Assembly (NCBI RefSeq): GCF_004118375.1
Contig: NZ_SDHX01000002.1
Coordinates: 609,001 to 673,000 of the forward strand
Length of the DNA: 64,000 nt
Direction: 5' to 3'
Origin: Oleiharenicola lentus
GTDB taxonomy: Bacteria; Verrucomicrobiota; Verrucomicrobiia; Opitutales; Opitutaceae
Of this stretch, positions 42,493 through 51,575 are shown piece by piece. The translations under genes were made by a program, and so were the position numbers. The notes beneath the pieces were generated by a model that was not told the origin of the DNA, did not search any database, and saw nothing but the letters and a program-made list of their open reading frames with translations. Numbering within the stretch: position 1 is the first letter of the stretch; every line of letters starts with the position of its first letter.

Positions 42493-42888
42493 ATGCATAC
42501 GATCATCCACCGCAACCAGCACCTGAGTTTTCCCGGCACCAAGCCTGTGGCCGAGTTCCGCTCGCCGCACTACGAGTGCCTGGATCTGCCGCAGTCCCTC
42601 AAGCTCGCCATCTACGTCCCCGGCGTGGACGCGCACGGCGTCGAGGTGACCACGCAGGGCTCGGACCTGATCATCACCGCCCGCAAGGCGCAGCACGTGC
42701 GCGCCAACTGGCAGGCCTTGCACCTCGAGAGCGTGCAGCGCGACTACCAGCTCAAGCTGCGCCTGGGCGCGGGTTACGACTTTGATTCGCTGCGTGCCTT
42801 TATCGCCAAGGGCGTGCTCACCATCGCGCTGCCGAAGCGCCGGCCGGCTCTGGCCAGCCTTCCCGCCCGGCAGCGCCAGGTGGCATAG
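42493..42888 (+). CDS. Hsp20-family small heat shock protein
   Basis: A 131-residue protein with an alpha-crystallin domain. Characteristic strands are YECLDLPQSLKLAIYVPGVD (start of the domain), DLIITARKA, YQLKLRLG and the end FIAKGVLTIALPK, which is the GVL(T/K)I(x)LPK-type motif. The N-terminal arm is very short (about 25 residues) and the usual I-x-I tail is absent, so the oligomer may be small. It is likely a holdase for unfolded proteins. A strong hairpin follows the gene. Confidence 0.85.
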   Translation: MHTIIHRNQHLSFPGTKPVAEFRSPHYECLDLPQSLKLAIYVPGVDAHGVEVTTQGSDLIITARKAQHVRANWQALHLESVQRDYQLKLRLGAGYDFDSLRAFIAKGVLTIALPKRRPALASLPARQRQVA

Positions 42889-42904
42889 TCCCGAGCGACT
42901 CCCG

Positions 42905-42939
42905 CCCGTGCGCCGCGCTCCGGCGCACGGGCTTATTTT
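42905..42939 (+). terminator. Rho-independent terminator after hsp20
   Basis: Arms CCCGTGCGCCG and CGGCGCACGGG (11 bp, perfect) enclose CGCTC and are followed by CTTATTTT. This is the most canonical terminator in the window, 16 bases after the hsp20 stop. Confidence 0.85.
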
Positions 42940-42972
42940 CCCCGAAGTTTCCGGAACTATTTCCGCGCTTCC

Positions 42973-42993
42973 GGGTTCTTAAGTTAAGAACCC
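42973..42993. promoter_or_regulatory. Palindrome upstream of a small gene
   Basis: Arms GGGTTCTTAA and TTAAGAACCC around one G, 29 bases before the ATG at 43023. The odd-centred perfect 10-bp arms fit a dimeric regulator site; a short terminator is less likely without a T tract. Confidence 0.4.
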
Positions 42994-43022
42994 CGGCCCT
43001 GACCCGGCCGCCCCAAGAAACC

Positions 43023-43226
43023 ATGAACTACTTCCCGCACCCCTCCCCCAAGCGTCCCGCCGCCACGGCCGGCCTGCTTGCGTCCGTGCGGCAGACGCTC
43101 ACCCGCGACATCAGTTGGGACCGCCCCGTCTTCAAGGCGCCGGCCCTGCCGAATCCGCGCGTCGTGTTCGATCCCCTGCCGTTCACGGCCACCCGGCCCG
43201 CCCCGATCCGCGTGCACCGCGGCTGA
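43023..43226 (+). CDS. Small proline-rich protein of unknown function
   Basis: A 67-residue frame starting MNYFPHPSPKRP, with AAGAAACC just before the ATG. It is basic and proline-rich, without membrane segments or cysteines. It has its own upstream palindrome and follows a strong terminator, which supports an independent gene. No family is recognised. It is convergent with rlmJ, 24 bases away. Confidence 0.45.
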   Translation: MNYFPHPSPKRPAATAGLLASVRQTLTRDISWDRPVFKAPALPNPRVVFDPLPFTATRPAPIRVHRG

Positions 43227-43250
43227 ACCCCGGCGCGGCCCGACCCGCGT

Positions 43251-44120
43251 TCACTTCTCCGGCACCAGCCACGCGCAGGTCGCGACCGCCCCCGCATCCA
43301 CGCGCAGGCGTTCGAGCAATGCCGGCAGCACGCTGCGGAACTCCTGTTCGATCTGCCACGGCGGATTGAGCACGAGCAGCCCGCTGCCTTTCATCCGCAG
43401 CTGCGAGCCGTCGCCCGCGATGTTGAGTTCCGCAAAGAGCGCCGGCACGGCCAGCGATTTGAGTGCTCCCTGAAAAGCATCCGTCCTGGCCCGCTCGGTA
43501 ATCGGATACCAGATCGCAATGACCGCGCCCGGCAGGCGGCGCACCGCCTCGGCCACGCCGCGCTCGATGTCGCTGAACTCCCCTTTGCTTTCGAACGGCG
43601 GGTCGATGAGCACCAGCGCGCGCTTCTCCGGTGGCGGCAGCTGGGCCTTGAGCCCCGTGTAGCCGTCGAGCGCCAGCACCTTCACGCCCTTCTCCCGGGC
43701 AAACTCGAAGTCCAGGGCCTCGGCCTCCTCCGCGCGCAGCTCGCACAGGACCATGCGATCCTGCGGGCGCATCAGCAGGCGCGCCAGCCACGGCGATCCC
43801 GGATAAAACTGCAGCGCGTCTGCCGGCCCGCCTTTGCGCTCATTGAACCGATTCACCAGAGCAAGGTAGTCGTTGACCGCCGCCGGCAGTCCGGACGCCC
43901 CCCACAGCCGCCCGATGCCGGCCGGATGCTCGGGTTCGCGCTCGCGTCCATCGGGCAGCACCGAGGGCAGCATCAGGTCGTAGCCGCCCCGCCCCGCGTG
44001 GGTGTCGAGGTAGAGAAATCCCTTCTCCTTGCGCTGCATCGCCCGGATCAGCTGGAGCAGGAGCACGTGCTTGAACACGTCGGCGTAGTTGCCGGCGTGA
44101 TAGTGGTGGCGGTAGTTCAT
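43251..44120 (-). CDS. rlmJ: 23S rRNA (adenine-N6)-methyltransferase RlmJ
   Basis: A 289-residue methyltransferase of the RlmJ/ComJ family, which makes m6A2030 in 23S rRNA using S-adenosylmethionine. The start MNYRHHYHAGNYADVFKH is diagnostic. The cofactor loop is DTHAG (39-43), and the catalytic N6-methyltransferase motif is D173-P-P-F (IDPPFESKG). Length is close to the E. coli protein. The upstream YhcH-like gene ends inside its start (ATGA overlap), so the two are co-translated. Confidence 0.92.
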   Translation of the reverse strand: MNYRHHYHAGNYADVFKHVLLLQLIRAMQRKEKGFLYLDTHAGRGGYDLMLPSVLPDGREREPEHPAGIGRLWGASGLPAAVNDYLALVNRFNERKGGPADALQFYPGSPWLARLLMRPQDRMVLCELRAEEAEALDFEFAREKGVKVLALDGYTGLKAQLPPPEKRALVLIDPPFESKGEFSDIERGVAEAVRRLPGAVIAIWYPITERARTDAFQGALKSLAVPALFAELNIAGDGSQLRMKGSGLLVLNPPWQIEQEFRSVLPALLERLRVDAGAVATCAWLVPEK

Positions 44121-44611
44121 CCGACCGGCACCTTCACGACCGTTTTGCGCACGAGTCCGGCCTCGCGCCAGCGCAGTGACGGCATGTGCCCGTCTTCCGG
44201 GAAAAACACGGCGAGATCGCCCGCGCGCATCCGCAGCACCGATGCCACGGCGGTATCCGCGTATTTGACCAGATCGCGCTCCGCCTGAAAAGGCTGGCTC
44301 ACGACCAGGCGGGAAACGTCCTCAACCTCCATCAATTCCTCGCCCGCCACGATCACCTGCACGTCGGCGTATTTGCGGTGCGACTCGAAGAATCCGTCGG
44401 GCCGCAATCGGGGCTCGTACACCTGTTCCAAGGCAAAGGCGCCGCCGCTCAATTCCACGCGCTCGGTCACCCCCGCCGCGATCCGGCCGATCCGCGCGTG
44501 CGCCTCCGAGCCCGCCTGCAAGACATCCGCCACATAGGTCAGCGCCGCCGCAAAGCGCGCATCGCCCGCCAGTTGGTTTTGCACCGCCGCCAAGGGTCCG
44601 AAGATAGCCAT
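44117..44611 (-). CDS. YhcH/YjgK/YiaL family protein
   Basis: A 164-residue DUF386-type cupin-like protein. ERVELSGGAFALEQVYEP is followed by FFESHRKYADVQVIVAGEE (the E-x-H-x7-D-[VI]Q motif) and then FFPEDGHMPSL with a conserved PxDxHxP pattern, which together make the metal-binding cupin site. Family members act in sugar-acid or sialic-acid metabolism as likely isomerases or anomerases; no such genes are nearby. The ATG at 44611 is chosen because the family starts with a short MIxGxL-like strand. It is first of a two-gene unit with rlmJ. Confidence 0.87.
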   Translation of the reverse strand: MAIFGPLAAVQNQLAGDARFAAALTYVADVLQAGSEAHARIGRIAAGVTERVELSGGAFALEQVYEPRLRPDGFFESHRKYADVQVIVAGEELMEVEDVSRLVVSQPFQAERDLVKYADTAVASVLRMRAGDLAVFFPEDGHMPSLRWREAGLVRKTVVKVPVG

Positions 44612-44869
44612 GGGGCCTAGCAGATTGCTCCCGCCCGGGGCTGGCAAGTCTTCACCCCGGGCCACCCGCCGGGCGGCACCCGCCCCGAATCCTGTCTTCG
44701 TGGGCATACGCTTGCCGGTGTGACGATGGTCGGATTTGGCTGGCGTCGGCGCGCCTCCCGACGCGACGCGCAAGCACTGAGCCGGCGGCAGGGCCGAAAG
44801 ACCCGGTCCGGCCCTGCGCACGCCGCCTCCAGAGCGGAATGCGCCTTGCTCAGGCAAGTGGGACCAATT

Positions 44870-47800
44870 ATGCTCTATATCGCCATGAGACCACGCCTCC
44901 TGCGTATTCTGCTCGTCGCAGGGCTTTGCCTTGCTGTTGGTGATCTGCTGCAAGGCCAGACGATCGTCTGGTCCGGCGCCGGCAACCGCTTTGTCACGGG
45001 CTCCAACTGGGTTGGCGGCGTCGCCCCGGGCTCCACCAACACGGCGCAATTCGGCAACCACGCCGGTGCGACCACCATCATGGTCAACTCTGCCACGATC
45101 AATCATCTCGAGTTCACCGCCACCCGCCCGGCCACCCACAATTTCTCCTACGACGATGGCACCGCTATCCTTACGCTGAACGGCAATTTCACGGCCCAGG
45201 GCACGGGCTCGGCTTCCGCCATTAATTTCTACCTCAACAGCTTCAACCAAGTGGATCTCGCCCTGCCGAATGGCGAACACCTATTCGACATCGGAGCGCT
45301 GACAACCGTGACGATCGCCAGCGTCGTCAGCGGCACCGGCCACCTGTCCAAGGTCGGAGCGGGCACTCTCGTGCTCACCGGTACAAACACGCTCAATTAC
45401 AACGGCGTGGGCGGCTTCAATAACGGTGTGGCCGTGGACGGTGGCACCCTCGAACTCAACGGCGGCTCGATCACCCAGTCCAGCCAGGACATCATCGTGG
45501 GTTCCGTGCCCGGTGGCACTGGCACCCTGCTCGTCTCCAACGGTGGCGATGTCACGGCCAATTATGGCGTGGCCGGCAACGACAGCAGCACCAACGGCAC
45601 CATCACCGTCACCGGCGCCGGCAGCACGTGGACCAACTCCCAGGGCATGGCGCTCGGTTATCTCGGTTCCGGTACCTTGAACGTCCTCGCTGGCGGCACG
45701 GTCAACACCACCGGCTCCGGCTCCGACCACAGCTACCTCGGCCTGCAGTCCGGCACCACGGGCACGGCCACCGTGTCCGGCACCGGCAGCGCTTGGACCA
45801 CGCCGAATGATCAGCTGATCATCGGTGGCGGCGGCACCGGCAACCTGACCGTCAGCGCCGGCGGCCTCGTCACCAACACGTCCGGCTCCGTTGGTTTGAA
45901 TGCCGGTGGCAACGGTACCGTCACCGTGAACAACGGAACCTGGACCAACTCCGCCGAGCTGCTTGTCGGCAATTCCGGCACCGGCTCGCTGGCCATTTCC
46001 AATGGCGGCGACGTCACCAACACTTACAGCTACATCGCCACGCAATCCGGCAGCAACGGCTCCGTCACCGTGGACGGCGCCGGCAGCACCTGGGTCAACT
46101 CCGGCCTGCTCGCCGTGGGCCAGGGCGGCACGGGCGGCCTTTCCATCACCAACGGCGGCGTGGTGAGCAACACCTTTGGCGAGATCGGTTACAGCACCGG
46201 CAGCACCGGCACGGTCCTCGTGTCCGGCACGGGCAGCATCTGGACCAACTCGAACACGGTGAACGTGGGCAACGCCGGGACCGGCACCCTAACCTTGGCC
46301 AGTGGTGGCGTCATCAACGTCAATGCCGGCGCCGGTAACATCAATCTCGGCGCCTCCGGCGGCTCAGGAACGCTTAACCTCGGTGCGCCCGCCGCGAGCG
46401 CCGCCGCCGCGGGCGGCATCGCCAATGCGGCCTCCATCACCGGTGGCACCGCCGGCACCCTGCAGTTCAAGACCACCGCCACGAGCGGGACTCCTTACTA
46501 CCTGACCAAGGACGGGACTTCCGGTGGCACGGCAGTCACCGTTGCAGGTTCAACTTCCGTCGTGAACACCGCCGGCTACACGGTCCTCGGCAGCGCCAAC
46601 ACCTACACCGGAGCCACGACCGTCAATGGCGGCACCCTCGTGGTCACTGCGCTGGCCAACGGCGGCAGCTCGAGCAGCATCGGCTCCTCCTCCAGCGCCG
46701 CGGCCAACCTTGTCCTCAACGGCGGCACCCTGCGCTACACCGGCGGCAACGGCAGCACCGACCGCCTGTTCACGCTTGGCGTGAATGGCGGCACGCTGGA
46801 CATCTCCAACGCCACTGCGGCCGGCGGCTTCACCTTCGGCAATACCGGCAGCGTCGCCCTCACCGGCACCAACACGGCCCGCACCCTCAGCCTCGCCGGC
46901 ACCCCGGGCTACAGCTCCACAGTCTATTTCAATTCCCAGCTCGGCGACAACGGCACGGGCGCCACCTCGGTTGTCGCCCTCGACGGTTCCTTCTGGCGGT
47001 TCTCCGCCGCCAACACCTACTCGGGCGGCACCACCGTCAATAGCGGCGGCTTCCTGATCGCAATCAACACCGCCGGCTCGGCCACCGGCTCGGGGAACAT
47101 CACGGTCAACAGCGGCGGCCGCCTCGGCCTCGGCTCCAACAGCCCCGATGGCGCCATCAGCGGCAACATCGCGGTTACGGGCACCGGCACGGTCGAATTC
47201 AACCGCTCCACCGCCTACACCTATGCCGGGGTCATCTCCGGCACCGGCTCGGTCCTCCACACCGGCACCGCCGGCAACATCACGCTCACCGGCGCCAACA
47301 CCTACACCGGCGGCACCACCATCAACGGCACCATGCGGATCGGCTCCGGTGGCACCACCGGGTCCATCGTGGGCAATGTCACCAACAACGGCACCCTGAT
47401 CTTTGACCGCAGCGACGCCAGCGCCTTTAGCGGCAACATTTCCGGCACGGGCAGCCTGTTCAAGCAGAGCGCGGGAGCCATCACTCTCTCCGGCACCCAC
47501 ACCTATGCCGGCGGCACGACAATCACCAACGGCTCCATGAATCTGACCGGTTCAATCAGTCACGGAACCACAGATTTTCTGATCAATGGCAACGGCACCG
47601 CTCCCGCTCTAAACATCTCGGGCGGTGGCGATCTGACGGCCGACCGCCTGCGGCTCGGCATCACCAGCAGCAGCTTCACCGGCCTGGCCACGGTGGACGG
47701 CGCCGGCAGCACCTTGACCGCCAACACCTACCTCTACGTCGGCGAAGCCGGGCAGGGTTCGCTCTATGCCATCAACGGTGGCAGCATTGGCAGCGCCAAC

Positions 47801-49384
47801 ACCTCCATCGGCAACAACACCGGCGGCGATGGTGGAGTTTTCGTCAGCGGCGCAGGCAGCACCCTCAGCAATACCAGCACCCTCTACGTCGGCAGCGCTG
47901 GCACGGGTTTTGTCGAAATCTCGGGCGGCGGCCTCGTCAGCAACAACTCCGCCTCCATCGGCAACAACCCCGGCGGCGACGGTTCGGTTTACATGGACAC
48001 CGGCGGCACCTGGACGACCATCGGCAACATTGTCATTGGCAATGCCGGGACCGGCGACCTGTCGATTTACGGCGGAGCTTCTGCCTCCGCCGCCACCGCC
48101 ACGATCGCTTCCTTGAACGGTGTGGTCGGCATCCTCAGCGTCAACGATGCTGGCTCCACTTTTACCACCAGCGGCAATCTGGTCGTCGGCGGTTCCGGTG
48201 ACGGCATCCTCGAGATCGCCAACGGGGCCGATGTCGTCACCGGCGGCAGCAATGCGGTGCTCGCCAACACCACCGGCAGCACCGGCACGCTGGATCTCCG
48301 CGGCGCCGGCAGCACCTGGTCCATCGCCGGCAGCAGCCTCTACCTCGGCAACAATGCGGTCGGCGAGGCCTACCTCACCGCCTCGGGCCTTCTGTCCGTG
48401 GGCGCCGGCAGCGGCACCGTTTACCTGGCCAACAACCCCGGGAGCAGCGGCTCGCTTTACTTCGGCATCTACAGCGGTGAGGGCGGTGATCTCGCGGGCA
48501 TCCTCAACGCCGCCGCCATCACGACGCCCGGCGGCACCGGCAAGGTGTATTTCCAATCCTACGGCTCGACCAGCAGCGCTCCCTTTTATCTGACCAAGGA
48601 CGGTACCGTCGCCGGCGCGGCGGTCACCATCGGCGGTTCCACCTCGGTCGAGCATGACATCGGCTATACGGTGCTCAGCGGCGCCAATACCTACACCGGC
48701 GGCACCACGATCTCCGGCGGCACCCTTGTGATGGGCAGCAATTCCGCCCTCGGCACCGGCAGCGTTACGCTGAATGGCGGCACCCTCAGCGTGGCCTCCG
48801 GCATCACCTTCGGCAACGCGCTGAACATTGGTGTGAGCGGCGGCCGGATCGGCGGCACGGGCACCTTCTCCAGCCCGCTCACCCTGGGCAACGGCGTGAA
48901 GATCGCCCCCGGCAACTCGCCCGGCACCATCAACTTTACCTCCGGCCTCACGCTCAACGACGGCGGCATCCTCGAGATCGAGATCCGCGCCCCCTCCGGC
49001 ACGCCGGGCACCGACTGGGATTTCGTCAACGTCACCGGCACGCTCAACCTCTCCGGGCTCACCACCGGCGGCTACACCCTCAAGGCGATCTCCCTCGATC
49101 TTCTGGACAACCAGGGTCAGCCCGTCAGCGGGCTGGTCGGCCCGACCTCCTGGACGATTGCCACCGCCTCAACCGGCATCACCGGCTTCGAGGCCGCCGA
49201 CTTTGTGTTCGATCTTTCCCAGTTTCATGGCGGCGGTTTCTTCAACCTCTCCCAGTCCGGCAACAACCTGCTGCTGAACTTCACGCCCGTGCCCGAACCC
49301 TCGACCTACGCGCTGATGCTCGGCGGCCTCGCCCTCGCCGGCCTCCAATGGCGCCGCCGGCGCGCGGCCGGGCGGGATCGCTGA
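44870..49384 (+). CDS. Large repeat protein with PEP-CTERM anchor and autotransporter-type beta repeats
   Basis: About 1504 residues, beginning with a signal peptide (LLRILLVAGLCLAVGDLLQGQ). The body is glycine/threonine/serine-rich beta-helix sequence of two kinds. One is autotransporter-associated beta-strand repeats, e.g. GANTYTGGTTINGTM and GTLVLTGTNTL. The other is two blocks of roughly 42-residue units of the form 'GxGTLxVSNGGxVT...GxxGTVTVxGAGSTWTNS...LxVG'. The C-terminus is PVPEPSTYALMLGGLALAG plus RRRR, a PEP-CTERM sorting signal for exosortase. There is no outer-membrane barrel. It is probably an exposed adhesin or matrix protein. Two ATGs at 44870 and 44885 are possible. The 258 bases upstream hold no recognised gene. 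Confidence 0.9.
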   Translation: MLYIAMRPRLLRILLVAGLCLAVGDLLQGQTIVWSGAGNRFVTGSNWVGGVAPGSTNTAQFGNHAGATTIMVNSATINHLEFTATRPATHNFSYDDGTAILTLNGNFTAQGTGSASAINFYLNSFNQVDLALPNGEHLFDIGALTTVTIASVVSGTGHLSKVGAGTLVLTGTNTLNYNGVGGFNNGVAVDGGTLELNGGSITQSSQDIIVGSVPGGTGTLLVSNGGDVTANYGVAGNDSSTNGTITVTGAGSTWTNSQGMALGYLGSGTLNVLAGGTVNTTGSGSDHSYLGLQSGTTGTATVSGTGSAWTTPNDQLIIGGGGTGNLTVSAGGLVTNTSGSVGLNAGGNGTVTVNNGTWTNSAELLVGNSGTGSLAISNGGDVTNTYSYIATQSGSNGSVTVDGAGSTWVNSGLLAVGQGGTGGLSITNGGVVSNTFGEIGYSTGSTGTVLVSGTGSIWTNSNTVNVGNAGTGTLTLASGGVINVNAGAGNINLGASGGSGTLNLGAPAASAAAAGGIANAASITGGTAGTLQFKTTATSGTPYYLTKDGTSGGTAVTVAGSTSVVNTAGYTVLGSANTYTGATTVNGGTLVVTALANGGSSSSIGSSSSAAANLVLNGGTLRYTGGNGSTDRLFTLGVNGGTLDISNATAAGGFTFGNTGSVALTGTNTARTLSLAGTPGYSSTVYFNSQLGDNGTGATSVVALDGSFWRFSAANTYSGGTTVNSGGFLIAINTAGSATGSGNITVNSGGRLGLGSNSPDGAISGNIAVTGTGTVEFNRSTAYTYAGVISGTGSVLHTGTAGNITLTGANTYTGGTTINGTMRIGSGGTTGSIVGNVTNNGTLIFDRSDASAFSGNISGTGSLFKQSAGAITLSGTHTYAGGTTITNGSMNLTGSISHGTTDFLINGNGTAPALNISGGGDLTADRLRLGITSSSFTGLATVDGAGSTLTANTYLYVGEAGQGSLYAINGGSIGSANTSIGNNTGGDGGVFVSGAGSTLSNTSTLYVGSAGTGFVEISGGGLVSNNSASIGNNPGGDGSVYMDTGGTWTTIGNIVIGNAGTGDLSIYGGASASAATATIASLNGVVGILSVNDAGSTFTTSGNLVVGGSGDGILEIANGADVVTGGSNAVLANTTGSTGTLDLRGAGSTWSIAGSSLYLGNNAVGEAYLTASGLLSVGAGSGTVYLANNPGSSGSLYFGIYSGEGGDLAGILNAAAITTPGGTGKVYFQSYGSTSSAPFYLTKDGTVAGAAVTIGGSTSVEHDIGYTVLSGANTYTGGTTISGGTLVMGSNSALGTGSVTLNGGTLSVASGITFGNALNIGVSGGRIGGTGTFSSPLTLGNGVKIAPGNSPGTINFTSGLTLNDGGILEIEIRAPSGTPGTDWDFVNVTGTLNLSGLTTGGYTLKAISLDLLDNQGQPVSGLVGPTSWTIATASTGITGFEAADFVFDLSQFHGGGFFNLSQSGNNLLLNFTPVPEPSTYALMLGGLALAGLQWRRRRAAGRDR

Positions 49385-49398
49385 TCCCGCCCTCCACG

Positions 49399-51525
49399 TC
49401 ACTCCAAGGCCTGCGCCTTGCCCACGAGGCCGAGGAACTCGCTCCGGTATCCGCCGGCATCGCCGCCCAGTCCTTCGCGGCCCCAGGCCGAGACCTCCGC
49501 CAGCGTGAGCGTGCCCTTGTGCGGCGAATCGCGCAGGGCCATGCCGAAGGCCGCGACCGCGGCGGCGAACTTGAAGTCCTGGCTCGCGTCCGCAAAGCGC
49601 GTGCCGGCGTCGCGCAGCGGAAACTCCAGCTTGCTGCTCGTGTCGCCGGCGGGCTCCTTGTAGCGCACCTTCACCGTCAGCAGCTCGCCGCTGACCGCCG
49701 TCTTCCGCCCGCTGTCCTCTGTCTTCTGATACTTTAGCTCGTCCACCGCGGGGGTCGCTCCTGCGCCCGGCAGCTCCGCGCCGGCCGGGACCACCTCGTA
49801 GAGGGCCGTCACCGTGTGCCCGGCGCCAATCTCGCCTGCATCCACCTGGTCGTTGTTGAAATCCTCCTTGGCCAGCAGGCGGTTCTCGTAGCCGATGAGC
49901 CGGTAGGCGGCCACCTGCGCCGGGTTGAACTCCACCTGGATCTTCACGTCCTTGGCGATGGTCACCAGCGTGCCGCCGGCCTGCTCGACCAGCGTCTTCT
50001 TCGCCTCGGCCAGCGAATCGATGTAGGCGTAGTTTCCGTTCCCCTTGTCCGCGATCTGCTCGAGCGTGCCGTCCTTCAGGTTGCCCATGCCGAAACCGAG
50101 CACGCTCAGGAACACGCCGCTCTTCGCCTTTTCGCCGATGAGCCGCACCAGCTCACCCTCGCTGGTCGTGCCGACGTTGAAGTCGCCGTCCGTGGCGAGG
50201 ATCACCCGGTTGACGCCGCCGGCGATGAAGTTGGCCTTCGCGATGTCGTAGGCGAGATGAATGCCCAGCGCGCCGTTGGTTGACCCACCGGCGTCGAGCC
50301 GGTCGATGGCCTCCAGGATGTCGGCCTTGCGGCTGACCGGTGTGGACGGCAGCACGAGGCCGGAAGAACCGGCATAGACTGCGATGGCCACGCGGTCATC
50401 GGCGCGCAGTTTCTCCACCAGCAGCCGCAGGGACTGCTTCACGAGCGGCAGCCTGTTGGGCGACTGCATCGAGCCCGACACATCGAGCAGGAAAACGAGA
50501 TTCGCCGGCGGGCGTGCCGCATCGCTGACTTCGCGCCCCTTGAGGCCGACGCGCACCAGCCGGTGCTCGGGCGCCCACGGCGCCGAGGCGACCTCCAAAC
50601 TCGCGGCAAAGGGCACGTTGCCGATCGGCTGCGGATAGTGGTAGGGGAAATAGTTCACCAGCTCCTCGATGCGCACGGCATCCGCCGGCGGACGCTGTCC
50701 CTGCGTGAGAAAGCGCCGCACGTTCGCGTAGGACGCCGTGTCCACGTCGATGGAGAAGGTGGAAAGCGGGTGATCCGCCACCCGCTGGTAGTCGTTGTCC
50801 TTGCGGTAGCCGTAGGCCTCGGTGCCGAAGTTTTCCAGCGCCGGCGCCGAAGCCGGCATCGCCGCCCAGACCGTATTCCGCGCGGCCCCGACAACGGCAA
50901 TGTTGCCCCGATTGACCCCAAGGGTGACTCCGTCCGGGCCCGCCTCGCGCTTTTTGTCGGAGAAGGTCATCAACTCCATCCGGCTCTCCTCTTGGCCAAT
51001 CCTCTCGCGGGGCACATCGTTGGGCGCTTCACTTTGCACCATGGCGGAATGTCGCTGCAAGGTGCCCGATCCCGGGGCCGGCGCCGTTACCCCGGCCTCA
51101 TCCGCCCCTCTCAGCTTGGTCAGGTCAAACTCCTGGTATTGCCGCTTCTCCACCACCGGCTGCGTGCGCTGCCAATAGACAAAGAAGACCGCAAAACACG
51201 CCGCGGCCATGCCGCTGACCAGGTAATAGAACTGCGGAAAGCGGATGATCTTCGACTGCCTGAGGCCGCCGCCATCGAGCTTCCGCAGGTCGCCGCCAGG
51301 AAGAATCGCGGCGGGCCGCACGGCGGCAACCTCCACGGGAGCCGGCTCGCCCTCCAAGGCGCCGGTCACCAGAGCACTGGTCGCGCGGATCTCCTCCACG
51401 GCCTGCCGGGCGGCGGCGTCCTGCTGCAACAGCTTCTCAAATTCTGCGCTCTCCGCCGGCTCCATCTCGTTCAGGGCATAGGCGGTCAATCGCGGGTCAT
51501 CGGGTGAAATCGGGTTTGGATGCAT
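49399..51525 (-). CDS. YfbK-type von Willebrand A protein with anti-sigma-like N-terminus
   Basis: A 708-residue protein. Residues 1-60 (DPRLTAYALNEMEPAE) resemble the cytoplasmic anti-sigma head that accompanies ECF sigma factors. A single span follows at about 99-118. Residues 235-310 are the YfbK N-terminal domain (DVDTASYANVRRFL, RIEELVNYFPYHYP). The vWA domain has MIDAS D348-V-S-G-S and ATDGDFNVG. A C-terminal YfbK domain (DUF3520-like) ends in SEFLGLVGKA. Residues about 597-613 (KTEDSGRKTAVSG) come from a heptamer array in frame. It lies just downstream of the ECF sigma gene, so membrane control of that factor is likely. Start ATG 51525 with GAGGA upstream. Confidence 0.88.
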   Translation of the reverse strand: MHPNPISPDDPRLTAYALNEMEPAESAEFEKLLQQDAAARQAVEEIRATSALVTGALEGEPAPVEVAAVRPAAILPGGDLRKLDGGGLRQSKIIRFPQFYYLVSGMAAACFAVFFVYWQRTQPVVEKRQYQEFDLTKLRGADEAGVTAPAPGSGTLQRHSAMVQSEAPNDVPRERIGQEESRMELMTFSDKKREAGPDGVTLGVNRGNIAVVGAARNTVWAAMPASAPALENFGTEAYGYRKDNDYQRVADHPLSTFSIDVDTASYANVRRFLTQGQRPPADAVRIEELVNYFPYHYPQPIGNVPFAASLEVASAPWAPEHRLVRVGLKGREVSDAARPPANLVFLLDVSGSMQSPNRLPLVKQSLRLLVEKLRADDRVAIAVYAGSSGLVLPSTPVSRKADILEAIDRLDAGGSTNGALGIHLAYDIAKANFIAGGVNRVILATDGDFNVGTTSEGELVRLIGEKAKSGVFLSVLGFGMGNLKDGTLEQIADKGNGNYAYIDSLAEAKKTLVEQAGGTLVTIAKDVKIQVEFNPAQVAAYRLIGYENRLLAKEDFNNDQVDAGEIGAGHTVTALYEVVPAGAELPGAGATPAVDELKYQKTEDSGRKTAVSGELLTVKVRYKEPAGDTSSKLEFPLRDAGTRFADASQDFKFAAAVAAFGMALRDSPHKGTLTLAEVSAWGREGLGGDAGGYRSEFLGLVGKAQALE
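49688..49736 (-). repeat. Heptamer array inside the vWA reading frame
   Basis: On the plus strand the units are CCGCTGA, CCGCCGT, CTTCCGC, CCGCTGT, CCTCTGT, CTTCTGA, TACTTTA; the middle units share five to six of seven bases. It lies between two strands of the C-terminal YfbK domain and encodes a charged loop. Confidence 0.55.
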
Positions 51526-51540
51526 TCTGGATTCCTCTGG

Positions 51541-51575
51541 GTCGGTTGTCTGTGGTCCGTGGTCGGCGGTCTTTT
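51541..51575. repeat. Heptamer array between sigma and vWA genes
   Basis: Units GTCGGTT, GTCTGTG, GTCCGTG, GTCGGCG, GTCTTTT, preceded by CCTCTGG. They fill the 48-base space between the sigma-factor stop and the vWA start. Confidence 0.65.

Noticed and set aside
45281-46045. Long alanine/glycine/valine-rich minus-strand frames opposite the PEP-CTERM protein
   Set aside because: They mirror the Gly/Thr/Ser-rich repeats of the plus-strand gene and have no independent features.
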